64,000 bases of DNA. It comes from G963663365 sp963663365 (GTDB taxonomy: Bacteria; Hinthialibacterota; Hinthialibacteria; Hinthialibacterales; G963663365). The notes below the pieces were generated by a model. That model had not been told where the DNA came from and made no database searches. It saw only the letters and a list, made by a program, of their open reading frames with translations. Shown piece by piece: positions 9,156-18,434 of the stretch. The translations under genes and the position numbers were made by a program. The first letter of the stretch is position 1. Each line of letters opens with the position of its first letter. The stretch covers positions 1,364,001-1,428,000 of the forward strand of contig CAXXIH010000008.1 in assembly GCA_963663365.2 (NCBI GenBank), given 5' to 3'.

Positions 9156-9932
9156 CTATTCGTTTGCGGAAGCGATATAGCCGTCGATCAACTCTTTGGC
9201 CTCGGCAACATACGTCTCAACATTCTCATAATCGCGGACTTCCAGTTCCAAGGATATATGACTGTCATATTCATAGTGATGCAGCCTTTTGAGAATCGCC
9301 GGATTATCCGTTTCACCACGTCCAATGGCGACAGACTGTGTTCCGATATGGTCTTTTAGATGAATATGTCCGACACGGCTGTGAAAACGGTCAATAAGAG
9401 CAAGGATATCCACTTGTGAAGATGTGTAGTGGCCTGTATCGATGGTCATGCCGATATATGATGACTCGATCGCATGAAAGAGACGTTCATAGTCTTCCGG
9501 AAACTCCAGTTGGTTGTTGTAATGATTCTCCAAACAAAGCGTAACGTCAGCCTCTTCTAAGTATGGGACAAGTGTCCTATAGGCCTGAATTGCACGTTCG
9601 TGATGCTCATGCCCATCCGCACCCGTAAAGACCATCTTTTTGACCTCGAGTTTGTGCGCCACTTCAATTGTATGCCGGATATATGCGAGATTTTCCGCAA
9701 TGTTTTCAGCCGATGAGGTATCCACACCGCCCGGATAAAGCGCGATCAGGTCCATACCATAACTTTTGATCTTTTCGAGCAACGCTTCCGGCTCGATTTC
9801 CCGTAGATTCGCATGAATCCACCCCGGAATGACAATCAACTCCAGAGCCTTATATCCGCATTGCGAGGCGATCCGCAACATATCATCCATGCTGTGACGC
9901 TCTAAACAGACTGAACAGAATGCTTGTTTCAT
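9156..9932 (-). CDS. Sugar phosphate isomerase/epimerase (xylose isomerase-like TIM barrel)
   Basis: A 258-residue single-domain TIM barrel of the AP endonuclease 2 superfamily (PF01261). The metal-binding set is visible: Glu135 in CLENHYNN, Asp165 in IDTGHY, His191 in HIHLKDH and Glu229 in SLELEV. No signal peptide, so cytoplasmic. Its start codon overlaps the stop of the upstream Gfo/Idh/MocA gene by four bases (ATGA), so the two are translationally coupled and probably act in sequence on one sugar. The natural substrate is not predictable. Confidence 0.85.
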   Translation of the reverse strand: MKQAFCSVCLERHSMDDMLRIASQCGYKALELIVIPGWIHANLREIEPEALLEKIKSYGMDLIALYPGGVDTSSAENIAENLAYIRHTIEVAHKLEVKKMVFTGADGHEHHERAIQAYRTLVPYLEEADVTLCLENHYNNQLEFPEDYERLFHAIESSYIGMTIDTGHYTSSQVDILALIDRFHSRVGHIHLKDHIGTQSVAIGRGETDNPAILKRLHHYEYDSHISLELEVRDYENVETYVAEAKELIDGYIASANE

Positions 9933-10939
9933 GAGTTATCCCCTGCACTTTCCAATTCCAAGGCGCCTTCCGCGCCACGTTCCAACCAATCGACTACACG
10001 CATGGCCGCCACGCCATCATCTATCGTGACCGATGGCGCATGTCCCGCGAGAATAGCCTCGGAAAAATTAATGATCTCACCGGCATATCCTTGGAACCAA
10101 AGGCTGTTTTGATCCGGGCAAGGGATTGAGAAATCAGGCCGGTAAATCTGAATATCCGAGAGTTTGAAACCCGGATCGATGCCGTTGCATCCCGAACGGT
10201 GCACTTCAAGATTCACGATATTGTCGACAACAATGAGAGCACGCTCGCCGGATATCTCCACACGTTCCTGCACGCGTGGTTGCTGAGTGGATGAGATAAT
10301 ACTTCCCACTGCTCCCGATGCGAACCGGGCGGAGATCGAAAAACTATGTTGGCCGTCAAGTACATTTTTCTCGGCGGACAAACGGACATAATCGCCCATG
10401 AAAAAGCGGGCCAAATCGATCAAATGCACACTCATATAGATGAGATGATCCCGTAGCGTGTTTTGATGCCAATGAGCATACCGGGCCATAATCTGACTGG
10501 GCCGCCCGAAAAACTCTTCAGACATCAATTCTTTGGCCTTTTTGTAGGTCGTCCCAAATCGTTTCATAAAGGCAATCATGCAATACCGTCCTGTATCGCG
10601 TGAAACCTTTTGCATTTCTAAAGCCGCTTCAAGGTTCTCTCCCGGCGGCTTTTCGGAAAAAACATGTTTCCCTGCCTGCATGGCGGCAATTGCCACTTTG
10701 GTATGCATTTTGGACGGACCAACAACAAACACGGCATCGATATCGTCTTTTTCCACAAGGCTCTGATAGGACGGCTCAATCCGTTTCGCGCCAAACACCC
10801 GTGCGGCATACTCCGCACGCTCTGTATCGAGATCACAAACCGAAATAAGTTCAATCGGAGCAAACCGCAAACTGGGCATAATGCTCATTGTTGCGTGACT
10901 GCCGCAACCTACAAAACCAACTCGTAGCAATTCCGTCAT
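9929..10939 (-). CDS. Gfo/Idh/MocA family oxidoreductase
   Basis: A 336-residue cytoplasmic NAD(P)-dependent sugar or inositol dehydrogenase. An N-terminal Rossmann fold has VGFVGCGSHA (residues 7-16), and the family EKP motif is at 96-98. The C-terminal alpha/beta domain carries the substrate site, with His-Leu-Ile-Asp around the conserved position in VHLIDLARFF. GGGAGA lies just upstream of the ATG. It is first of a leftward group with the isomerase (four-base overlap) and the oligogalacturonate-lyase-like gene. Oxidation at a ring carbon followed by isomerisation is the likely joint job; substrate is unknown. Confidence 0.9.
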   Translation of the reverse strand: MTELLRVGFVGCGSHATMSIMPSLRFAPIELISVCDLDTERAEYAARVFGAKRIEPSYQSLVEKDDIDAVFVVGPSKMHTKVAIAAMQAGKHVFSEKPPGENLEAALEMQKVSRDTGRYCMIAFMKRFGTTYKKAKELMSEEFFGRPSQIMARYAHWHQNTLRDHLIYMSVHLIDLARFFMGDYVRLSAEKNVLDGQHSFSISARFASGAVGSIISSTQQPRVQERVEISGERALIVVDNIVNLEVHRSGCNGIDPGFKLSDIQIYRPDFSIPCPDQNSLWFQGYAGEIINFSEAILAGHAPSVTIDDGVAAMRVVDWLERGAEGALELESAGDNS

Positions 10940-11176
10940 TTCCGTCTCCCTATAAACGGCACTTCAAGCAGTCAGCCGCGTGCCGAGATTCTTCTGAACC
11001 GGAACAAACAGTACTTGGCCGTATTTGAACACAATCATGATACATGAGCCCGGCTGTCAAAGGTAAGTGGAAAAATACGGGGGAACTCCTTGTCAATGAG
11101 TGCATTCCGGGCGATGATGACTTCAGCGAGCGGATTCTGAGCCAATCGATTCTCAATGAACGGTGGGAGAAACCTT

Positions 11177-12439
11177 ATGGCCAAAGACTGGATATTTAAA
11201 AGCAAGGTCTACGCAATGGCGGCGGAGCAATTACGCGAAACCGGAAAATGGGCGGGGATTGACAAAAATATTATTGCACGATTAAGCATGCCCAAGCGCT
11301 CAACGATAGTCAGTCTGCCGGTGAAAATGGATGACGGACATGTTGAGGAATTCATCGGCTATCGTGTCCAACATCAGATCACCTGCGGTCCCGGTAAAGG
11401 TGGATTGCGTTATCACCCGGATGTCGATTTGGGTGAAGTCGTGGCTTTGGCCATGTGGATGTCTTGGAAATGCGGATTGATGAAGCTCCCATTTGGCGGG
11501 GCAAAGGGTGGAGTCAACTGTGATCCGGGACGCTTGTCGGCTCAAGAAACCGAACGATTAACCAGACGGCTTACCTATGAACTGCTTCCGGTCATCGGCC
11601 CTCAAATGGATGTGATGGCGCCGGATGTCGGCACCAATGCACAAACGATGGCCTGGATCATGGATACATACAGCCAAAATCTAGGTGTTTCCACTCCGGA
11701 GATCGTAACGGGGAAACCGGTAGAGATCGGCGGTATCGAAGGCCGCCGGGGGGCAACCGGTTACGGAGTCGCTGTCTGTGTCCGGGAGATGTGTGAACGG
11801 GAAGGCCTTAAGCTAAAAGGTCAGCGCGTTGTCGTGCAGGGATTCGGAAATGTGGGGAGCTATGCGGCTGAAAACCTTTGGGAGTGGGGCGCGAAAATCA
11901 TTGGCATCGCGGATGTAACCGGCGGCTATATCGAGACAAAAGGCTTCGACATAAACGATGCGATTCAATATGTTAAGAAAAACGGGACATTAAAAGGCTA
12001 CGCTTGTGATAAGACAGTCTCTTCACAAGAGATTCTAGAACTCCCATGCGACATCCTGGTTCCTGCGGCATTACAACGGGTGATTACATCGAAAAATGCC
12101 GAAAACCTGGATTGCAAATTTATCGGCGAGGGTGCAAACGGCCCCACAACTCCGGCGGCAGATGAGATACTTGAAAAGAAGGGGATTAAGGTTGTGCCGG
12201 ATATCTTGTGCAATGCCGGCGGTGTAACAGTCTCATATTTTGAATGGGTGCAAGGCATCCAACGGGACTTTTGGACGCGCGCGCAAGTCAATCAACGGCT
12301 CAACGATAAGATGTGCAGCACTTTCGCCACTGTTTATGATACTGCTGTAGAACAATCGGTAACCATGCGCCGGGCGGCGTTAGGTTTGGGAATTAAGGCC
12401 GTGGCAAAACAAAAAGAGGCTCGCGGGCTTTATCCTTAA
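11177..12439 (+). CDS. gdhA: Glutamate dehydrogenase (Glu/Leu/Phe/Val family)
   Basis: A 420-residue enzyme interconverting glutamate and 2-oxoglutarate plus ammonia. The ATG at 11177 follows GGGAG by eight bases; an in-frame ATG at 11156 would add seven unlikely residues. The substrate domain has GKGGLRYHPDV, Lys98 in MSWKCG and Lys110 in PFGGAKGG. The Rossmann domain carries VVVQGFGNVGS. Length and motifs match the hexameric family of about 420 residues. It stands alone between the sugar-dehydrogenase group and the Cys/Met enzymes, convergent with the latter. Confidence 0.95.
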   Translation: MAKDWIFKSKVYAMAAEQLRETGKWAGIDKNIIARLSMPKRSTIVSLPVKMDDGHVEEFIGYRVQHQITCGPGKGGLRYHPDVDLGEVVALAMWMSWKCGLMKLPFGGAKGGVNCDPGRLSAQETERLTRRLTYELLPVIGPQMDVMAPDVGTNAQTMAWIMDTYSQNLGVSTPEIVTGKPVEIGGIEGRRGATGYGVAVCVREMCEREGLKLKGQRVVVQGFGNVGSYAAENLWEWGAKIIGIADVTGGYIETKGFDINDAIQYVKKNGTLKGYACDKTVSSQEILELPCDILVPAALQRVITSKNAENLDCKFIGEGANGPTTPAADEILEKKGIKVVPDILCNAGGVTVSYFEWVQGIQRDFWTRAQVNQRLNDKMCSTFATVYDTAVEQSVTMRRAALGLGIKAVAKQKEARGLYP

Positions 12440-12473
12440 TTACTGGGTCAATGGTTGCATATACCGCTCCCTG

Positions 12474-13961
12474 CTACGCGGGAATGGCATTCAATGCCTC
12501 TTCAAAACGTCGGATCAAGTCTTCGGGCTCTTCCAGACCAATCGACACACGTACAAGATATGGCGAGACACCTAATTGTTCGATCCAATCCAATTCTTGG
12601 AAGTGGGCCAATAGCACATACGGGCAAGCCAGCGTGAAATTCGTGCCCAAACTCGGCCCTTTGGAAACGCGCAGATTATCGTAAAAAACCGGCGAAGTTC
12701 CTTGAGCGTTCTTTGGGATGATAGATAGAAGTCCGCCAAATCCGCCTTCCGTCTTTATCAGACGGCTGTAATTTTCCCGGTTGATTAACTTGGGATAGCA
12801 GACTTTTTCAATCTTTGGATGTGAAAACAAAAAGTCAGCAACGTTCTCCGCCGTTTTGTTGATTTTCTTCATCCGCGGCAAAAAGTCACGCGAATTCCTC
12901 TCTAAAACAACAGCGTCCTCAATCCAAAGCAAATCCTCTTCGCTTTCCAAGGCCGCTTTTTGCAATTCGTTGTGAAATGGTGACCGGGAACAAAGGATCA
13001 TGGATCCGGCAATGACATCTCCCGTCCCCGAGAAATATTTGGTTAGGCTGGTAATAACGATATCCGCATGAGCGGCAACATCGACATTGGCATAAGTCCC
13101 GATGGTTTCATCGACAATCAACGGAATATCTTTTTTCCGCAAGATTTTGGATAGTCCCGGCAAATCGAAACTCTGCAGTTGAGGGTTACCGGGAAATTCA
13201 CAAAAGACATAACTGACCTTTTCCTTCTCCAAGAACTTCTCAATCTCCCGGAGTCCTTCAGTATCGACGCGGGGGAAAAAGTGTGTGCCGGTTCCCAAAA
13301 TATTCTGCACGCGCATCGAATCGGCATAAGGCAGCCCCAGTTGGATGCTTTTACTATCGGGAGTGATCGAGTGAATCAACCGAAATGCCGCATAGGCCGC
13401 CGCCATTCCGGAAGGAAACAGAAAAACATCCGAAGTACTTTCGCCAGACAACTCCGCAATGCGGTTCTTTAAGATATCTTTAGGCGTTTCGGGAACATCG
13501 GATTTTCCGAGCCCCTGAGTAATCGCCAATGCAAGCCGTGACGAGACAATCTCACCGGTGTACTGCCAATAGCTTTTCGCATCCTCATAAATATCGTTTG
13601 AAAATGTGACAGCACAAACACCGGTATCTTCAACCGGATCGATTCTTCCCATGTAATCAAAACGGTCCTGTAGCGAACGGACACAACGCTCCGCTGCGCT
13701 TTCGGATGGAAACACAATGCAAAATTCGCCGGCTGAAGCGAATTGTGCCTCGCATCGGCGTATGAACGAAGTCAGAAAGGGATGGTTCACAAACCGGGGA
13801 TAGCCGCAATACAAAGCCTCCAGAACTCTCGGTTCGCTTTTCTCATAACCAATGACATCGGCCCAACGCGGCATAGCCACCGAAACAGCATGAGGGGAAT
13901 CCGGGATCGGTTTACCCAAGTCTTCAGCTCGCCAAAGCGGTTGTTTGCAGAGATCGATCAT
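12474..13961 (-). CDS. Long cystathionine gamma-synthase-like PLP enzyme (fungal-type architecture)
   Basis: A 495-residue Cys/Met metabolism PLP-dependent enzyme (PF01053). Lys308 in TSLTKYFSGTGD is the expected PLP lysine and Asp284 in LIVDETIG contacts the ring nitrogen. About 100 residues precede the usual fold and contain IPDSPHAVSVAMPRWADVIGYE and CGYPRF. I associate this N-terminal block with the long cystathionine gamma-synthases of fungi rather than with bacterial MetB of about 390 residues. Its ATG overlaps the stop of the upstream gene (ATGA), so the two are coupled. It probably makes cystathionine or homocysteine from an activated homoserine. The exact donor (O-acetyl-, O-succinyl- or O-phospho-homoserine) cannot be read from the sequence. 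Confidence 0.8.
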   Translation of the reverse strand: MIDLCKQPLWRAEDLGKPIPDSPHAVSVAMPRWADVIGYEKSEPRVLEALYCGYPRFVNHPFLTSFIRRCEAQFASAGEFCIVFPSESAAERCVRSLQDRFDYMGRIDPVEDTGVCAVTFSNDIYEDAKSYWQYTGEIVSSRLALAITQGLGKSDVPETPKDILKNRIAELSGESTSDVFLFPSGMAAAYAAFRLIHSITPDSKSIQLGLPYADSMRVQNILGTGTHFFPRVDTEGLREIEKFLEKEKVSYVFCEFPGNPQLQSFDLPGLSKILRKKDIPLIVDETIGTYANVDVAAHADIVITSLTKYFSGTGDVIAGSMILCSRSPFHNELQKAALESEEDLLWIEDAVVLERNSRDFLPRMKKINKTAENVADFLFSHPKIEKVCYPKLINRENYSRLIKTEGGFGGLLSIIPKNAQGTSPVFYDNLRVSKGPSLGTNFTLACPYVLLAHFQELDWIEQLGVSPYLVRVSIGLEEPEDLIRRFEEALNAIPA

Positions 13962-15130
13962 TTCTTGGCCCTTTGGAACGCCTGTTCGATATCCGCAAGC
14001 AGATCATTTCTGTTCTCGATACCTACAGAGAAGCGGATTAAGGAATCGCTGATCCCAACCTCGCGGCGTATATCCGCTGGGATCGAAGCATGAGTCATTG
14101 TGGCCGGATGACACACAAGCGACTCAACGCCTCCCAGACTTTCGGCAAGCGTAAAAATCTTCAGGTAGCGTAAAAAGAGCATGGTTTGATCGAATGAAAG
14201 ATTCATTTCGGCGGTGACGATGCCCGAGCCGCCGGACATTTGCCTTTTAGCGATTGCATATTGGGGATGGGATGGCAAAAAAGGATACTGTACTTTTAAA
14301 GCCATAGGACTGTGTTCAAGTTCAGTCGCAAGCGAAAGCGCATTTTCTTGATGCTTTTCCATCCGCACAGCCAAAGTTTTGACACCACGGGAAACAAGCC
14401 AAGCGTCAAAGGGAGAAGGCTGCAAGCCCAGCGCCTTTTGCGCAAAAACCATTTTCCCGGCCCACTCATCCGAATTCGTACAAACCGCGCCGCCTAAACA
14501 ATCCGAATGACCATTCACATACTTGGTCGTGCTCAAGAGCGAAAGGTCCGCTCCTAATTCCAATGGCCGCTGCACGAAACTCGAAGCGAACGTGTTATCG
14601 ACAACCAATGGACTTTTGGCGTCCTTGCATACTGCGGCAATTGCGCCAATATCCAAGACTTTGAGCAGCGGATTGGTAGGCGACTCGATCCAGACCAGCG
14701 CCGGTTGTTTTTCTTCGATCTTGACGTAATTCTCTTTAATCGTGAAATCGTAGTATTCGACATTCACGCCGAATTTTTTGAAAACCTCCCGGAACAGGCG
14801 GAAAGTGCATCCATAGATATTTTCTTCAGCAAGGATCAGATCGCCGCTCTTTAATGTCGAAACAATCGCGGTAATTGCAGAGACGCCACTGGCAAACGCA
14901 GTGGCATGTTCGGCCTCCTCCAAGCTGGCAAGAATGCCCTCCAAAATCCTGAAATTGGGATTCCCGGAACGCGTATAGTCAAATCCACCTGGATTGCCGG
15001 AGGCAAATGTTGACGTCATAAAAACAGGCGGCATAACCGCGCCGGTCTCTTCATTAAAAGAGGGACCTTCATGAATTGCCCGGGTTTCAAAATGAGCCCG
15101 ATGGATATCGGAATTCTTCCGATCGTTCAT
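13958..15130 (-). CDS. Cystathionine gamma-lyase/beta-lyase/O-acylhomoserine lyase family enzyme
   Basis: A 390-residue PLP enzyme of normal length for the Cys/Met family. It has FDYTRSGNPNF (residues 50-60), ASGVSAI (80-86), VVDNTFAS (176-183) and Lys203 in STTKYVNGHSD, all family hallmarks. It may be a cystathionine lyase or a gamma-synthase; these subfamilies are hard to separate by eye. Paired with the overlapping long enzyme downstream, it suggests a two-step transsulfuration route. The upstream gap to the divergent GH106 gene holds no recognisable SAM riboswitch. Confidence 0.9.
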   Translation of the reverse strand: MNDRKNSDIHRAHFETRAIHEGPSFNEETGAVMPPVFMTSTFASGNPGGFDYTRSGNPNFRILEGILASLEEAEHATAFASGVSAITAIVSTLKSGDLILAEENIYGCTFRLFREVFKKFGVNVEYYDFTIKENYVKIEEKQPALVWIESPTNPLLKVLDIGAIAAVCKDAKSPLVVDNTFASSFVQRPLELGADLSLLSTTKYVNGHSDCLGGAVCTNSDEWAGKMVFAQKALGLQPSPFDAWLVSRGVKTLAVRMEKHQENALSLATELEHSPMALKVQYPFLPSHPQYAIAKRQMSGGSGIVTAEMNLSFDQTMLFLRYLKIFTLAESLGGVESLVCHPATMTHASIPADIRREVGISDSLIRFSVGIENRNDLLADIEQAFQRAKK

Positions 15131-15158
15131 CTCGTTTTGGCTGTTCCTTCCATTGTTG

Positions 15159-15236
15159 TCGGCGCTGTCCGGTGGGCTAGATTAGCACCCGGCCAAGCCA
15201 TAGCCCAACCCACACCCACCCTGCGCGTCGGCATCC
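15159..15236. repeat. GC-rich imperfect stem-loop, possible fragment of a dispersed intergenic element
   Basis: In the 231-nt gap between divergent genes, CCGGTGGGCTA-GAT-TAG-CACCCGG forms an imperfect hairpin with bulges, followed by repeated CCCAACCCACACCCACC. GGTGGG/CCCACC-rich blocks like this occur as dispersed intergenic sequences in several environmental bacteria, from memory. The region also has to carry the promoters of both flanking genes. Confidence 0.35.
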
Positions 15237-15361
15237 CTCAAAATGGCCTGAAAATAAGCGATTTGATGCATATTTCTCACTCTCCGCTAGCCACAAACGC
15301 TCCAATGCTATAGCGTTACCGGAACTTTCTTTACATCAAAATCAACGGTTTGAGGTTAAAT

Positions 15362-18300
15362 ATGCGCCGAACTGCCAGCCCAACGATCCATTGTCCCGCA
15401 ATGCACCTTCTTTATGCGCTCTCCTTATTGATTGTATGCGCATTCACACAATCGGCCGGTGCACAGGAACCGCGCGAGGCAATCATCGCCAATTTTCAGA
15501 CGCCCCCCCAGGATTGCCAGCCGCGTACACGCTGGTGGTGGATGGGCAATGCAATCGGCAAAGAAGATATCACTTGGCAGTTACAGCAGATGCACGAAAA
15601 AGGTATCGGTGGCGTCGAACAGATCACCATGGGAAACACTTACACAAAAGGCAATGTTCCCTATCTCTCGGATGAGTATTTCGACTTGGTTGTGCATGCG
15701 ATTAAAGAAGCCAAAAAACGGGGAATGAGTTTCTCGACCAACTTCGGCGGGCCGGGTTGGGTTTATGGCGGCGATTGGCTGCCTCAAGAAGAACGCAGTC
15801 AGAACATGATCCCCAGTTCAATGATTTTAGAGGGCCCTCAATCGTATTCCGGTTCGTTACCGTTGCAGGTCTTTAAAGAAGCGGGATTCCATGAAATGCC
15901 TATCGGCGATATCGGCGAGGATGACCGCCTGGTCGCGGTAGTGGCGGCCCGGTTCGATCACGGGAGATTGGATCAAAACACACTTACGATCCTGACCTCG
16001 AATGTAAAAGACCGTCAGATAACTTGGGAAGTGCCCGAAGGCTCATGGCGTCTAATGGCATTCTGGCTTAAATATACCGGCCAGGGCAATGCGCTCGATC
16101 ATTTCAACAAAGAGGCCGTCGAGAAATATTTCGAATACGTAGGCTCAAAGTTTGAAGCGGCTTTTGGCGATGAATTCGGGAAGACCGTGGAGTCGCTGTT
16201 CTGCGATAGCCTAGAAGTCGCATTGATTCCTGACGGCATTTATTGGAGCGCCGGATTGATGGAGGCTTTTGAGGACTATCACGGCTATGACCTGACTCCT
16301 TATCTACCTGCAATCTGGTGGGAAGTCGGAGAGATTCACCCCAAGATACGTTATGACGTCAACGCATTTCTGCAGCACGTCGGTTTCGAAGCGTTCTTTA
16401 AGCCAATGTTAAGCTGGTGCGAACAACACAACCTAAAAGCGCGTATTCAACCGTATGGATTCCCCACCGATGTCATCCAAAGCGCAGGGATGACTCATCT
16501 GCCCGAGATGGAAATTACAGCCGGTGAAAAAGACGCCGTGCCTTGGTTCGATACACGTATCGGACCGAAGAAATACGTCTCATCCGGTGCGCATCTATAT
16601 GGACGCAATATTGTCACGGTAGAGGCCTATACCTACCTGCATTGGGATCCTTATCGCGCCACGTTGCAGGAACTAAAAGCGGCCAGCGATGTGTTCTTAC
16701 GGTCGGGAGCCAATCTATTTTACAATCACGGTTTCCAATGCTCCCCCGAACGTGATATTGCTCCTTCGCGTGGTTTTTATGCGGCCATTCATGTCGATAA
16801 CACCAATGTTTGGTGGGATTATTACCCGCTCCTAAGCAGTTACATCGCCCGTTGCTGCTACATGCTCCGCCAGGGACATTTCGAACCGGATATCGCTATC
16901 TATTCGCCACTCGCCAGCCGTTGGGCTATTGAAGCCATGTTGGCGCGGCGTTGGACTCGTAATTTCGATTGGGGCGGATTGGGCAAGCTGTTGCTGGCCA
17001 ATGGATATGACTTCGATCTCATCAACGATGACATTCTGCAGAACACAGTTCGTTTCGAGGACGGGAAAATCCGTGTGCGGGAAATGCAGTACAAAGTGCT
17101 GCTGCTTCCCAATATCGAATCGCTGCCACTCGAAAGCCTGCAACGGATCGAAGAATATGTAAAAGGCGGCGGCGTTGTCGTTGCCCTGGACCGCGTCCCC
17201 GCATTTTCAACCGGTTTCGTGGACCATGAAGCAAAAGACCGTCAGGCAAAAGAAATCATCGACCGTCTCTTTAAGGTTCAACCGGGCCGGGACTCGACCT
17301 CACCGCATCAATACGGCAAGGGACACACCTATTTCATCGAATACGTGATTGACCGATCCGATGTCTTGGAATGGAAAAGCAGCGCCCTGGATCCATTCTT
17401 GAATACGCTTCGCAGCCACATAACTCCTGATATGGGCATTGACTTTGTTCGCGAGGATATCCGTGAAAACAACGGTCTTACCTTTATGCACCGGCGTGAG
17501 GGAGAACGAGATATTTATTTTGTGACCAATCTTCAAGATGCGCCCAGCGAACGCCGGATCGCTTTTCGATGCACAGGAAAGAGACCTTGGAAATGGAATC
17601 CCTTTACCGGTGAAGTCACAGAAATCTGCGAATATGAAGAAGACGGTGAGGTTACTAAAATCCCTCTGAACTTGGGATCGTACGACTCAACCTTCATTGT
17701 CTTTGAGCCCGGACAAAATGGAGGGCATATCGTTCAAAGTCCCTTCCGGGAGATTATGAAATCCGAAAACGGCGCAACCATAGGACTGGCAAGAGATAAC
17801 GGCGTATATAATGTCTTCCGCACTCAAAATGGTTCGCCGGCCCAAGATCGAATCGAAGTTCATGGAATACCCGCACCTTTCGCAATTGAAGGCGAATGGC
17901 AACTTACGCTTGAGGGCAAAGATTTTCCGCATTACGAAACAATTTTAAACCGTCTGGAATCATGGACTCAAAATCCGGAAACAAAGCATTTCAGCGGGAC
18001 AGGAGCATACGCAATATCTTTCGCCCTTCCCGCTGAGTACATCTCCAAAGATTTACGTCTGCTGCTGTCTCCCGGCGATGTTGGAAATGTGGCAGAGATC
18101 ATACTTAATGGTAAGAATGCCGGTGTACTATGGACACATGGCAAAATGGTGGACATCACCAATGCAGCTCAAAGCGGTGAAAACAGTCTCACAATCAAAG
18201 TAACAAACACGCTAATAAACCGTGTGGCGGGAATGAAAGACTTCCCGCCGGTGCCGGAACACCTGCGCGGGAAGTATGGGAAAGGCGTGAACGATCAAAA

Positions 18301-18406
18301 TCCGATTTTCCGCCAACGGTTGCTGGGCTATGAACCGCTGCCAAGGTCGGGACTATTGGGACCGGTTAAGATCATTGCCGAAAAAAAGATTCCATTGGGG
18401 CAATGA
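15362..18406 (+). CDS. Secreted GH106-like alpha-L-rhamnosidase family protein
   Basis: A 1014-residue exported hydrolase. The ATG at 15362 is preceded by GAGG six bases away and starts a signal peptide ending near AQSAGA-type residues (HLLYALSLLIVCAFTQSAGA); a TTG at 15350 is less likely. The first mature block TRWWWMGNAIGKEDITWQL and KGIGGVEQ is the characteristic opening of GH106 proteins (PF17132). A long TIM-barrel region with many Trp and Tyr follows. A C-terminal GH2-like sugar-binding domain (about 900-970) contains GDVGNVAEIILNGKNAGVLW. GH106 enzymes remove alpha-L-rhamnose from rhamnogalacturonan and other rhamnose-containing glycans. The gene is monocistronic and convergent with the HAD phosphatase gene. 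The catalytic residues were not assigned. Confidence 0.82.
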   Translation: MRRTASPTIHCPAMHLLYALSLLIVCAFTQSAGAQEPREAIIANFQTPPQDCQPRTRWWWMGNAIGKEDITWQLQQMHEKGIGGVEQITMGNTYTKGNVPYLSDEYFDLVVHAIKEAKKRGMSFSTNFGGPGWVYGGDWLPQEERSQNMIPSSMILEGPQSYSGSLPLQVFKEAGFHEMPIGDIGEDDRLVAVVAARFDHGRLDQNTLTILTSNVKDRQITWEVPEGSWRLMAFWLKYTGQGNALDHFNKEAVEKYFEYVGSKFEAAFGDEFGKTVESLFCDSLEVALIPDGIYWSAGLMEAFEDYHGYDLTPYLPAIWWEVGEIHPKIRYDVNAFLQHVGFEAFFKPMLSWCEQHNLKARIQPYGFPTDVIQSAGMTHLPEMEITAGEKDAVPWFDTRIGPKKYVSSGAHLYGRNIVTVEAYTYLHWDPYRATLQELKAASDVFLRSGANLFYNHGFQCSPERDIAPSRGFYAAIHVDNTNVWWDYYPLLSSYIARCCYMLRQGHFEPDIAIYSPLASRWAIEAMLARRWTRNFDWGGLGKLLLANGYDFDLINDDILQNTVRFEDGKIRVREMQYKVLLLPNIESLPLESLQRIEEYVKGGGVVVALDRVPAFSTGFVDHEAKDRQAKEIIDRLFKVQPGRDSTSPHQYGKGHTYFIEYVIDRSDVLEWKSSALDPFLNTLRSHITPDMGIDFVREDIRENNGLTFMHRREGERDIYFVTNLQDAPSERRIAFRCTGKRPWKWNPFTGEVTEICEYEEDGEVTKIPLNLGSYDSTFIVFEPGQNGGHIVQSPFREIMKSENGATIGLARDNGVYNVFRTQNGSPAQDRIEVHGIPAPFAIEGEWQLTLEGKDFPHYETILNRLESWTQNPETKHFSGTGAYAISFALPAEYISKDLRLLLSPGDVGNVAEIILNGKNAGVLWTHGKMVDITNAAQSGENSLTIKVTNTLINRVAGMKDFPPVPEHLRGKYGKGVNDQNPIFRQRLLGYEPLPRSGLLGPVKIIAEKKIPLGQ

Positions 18407-18434
18407 TCGGTTTGCTTTTCAGGCCCGGATTTAC

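Noticed and set aside
10940..11176. Short ORF (68 aa) in the gap before gdhA
   Set aside because: No ribosome site, no homology by eye; treated as non-coding.
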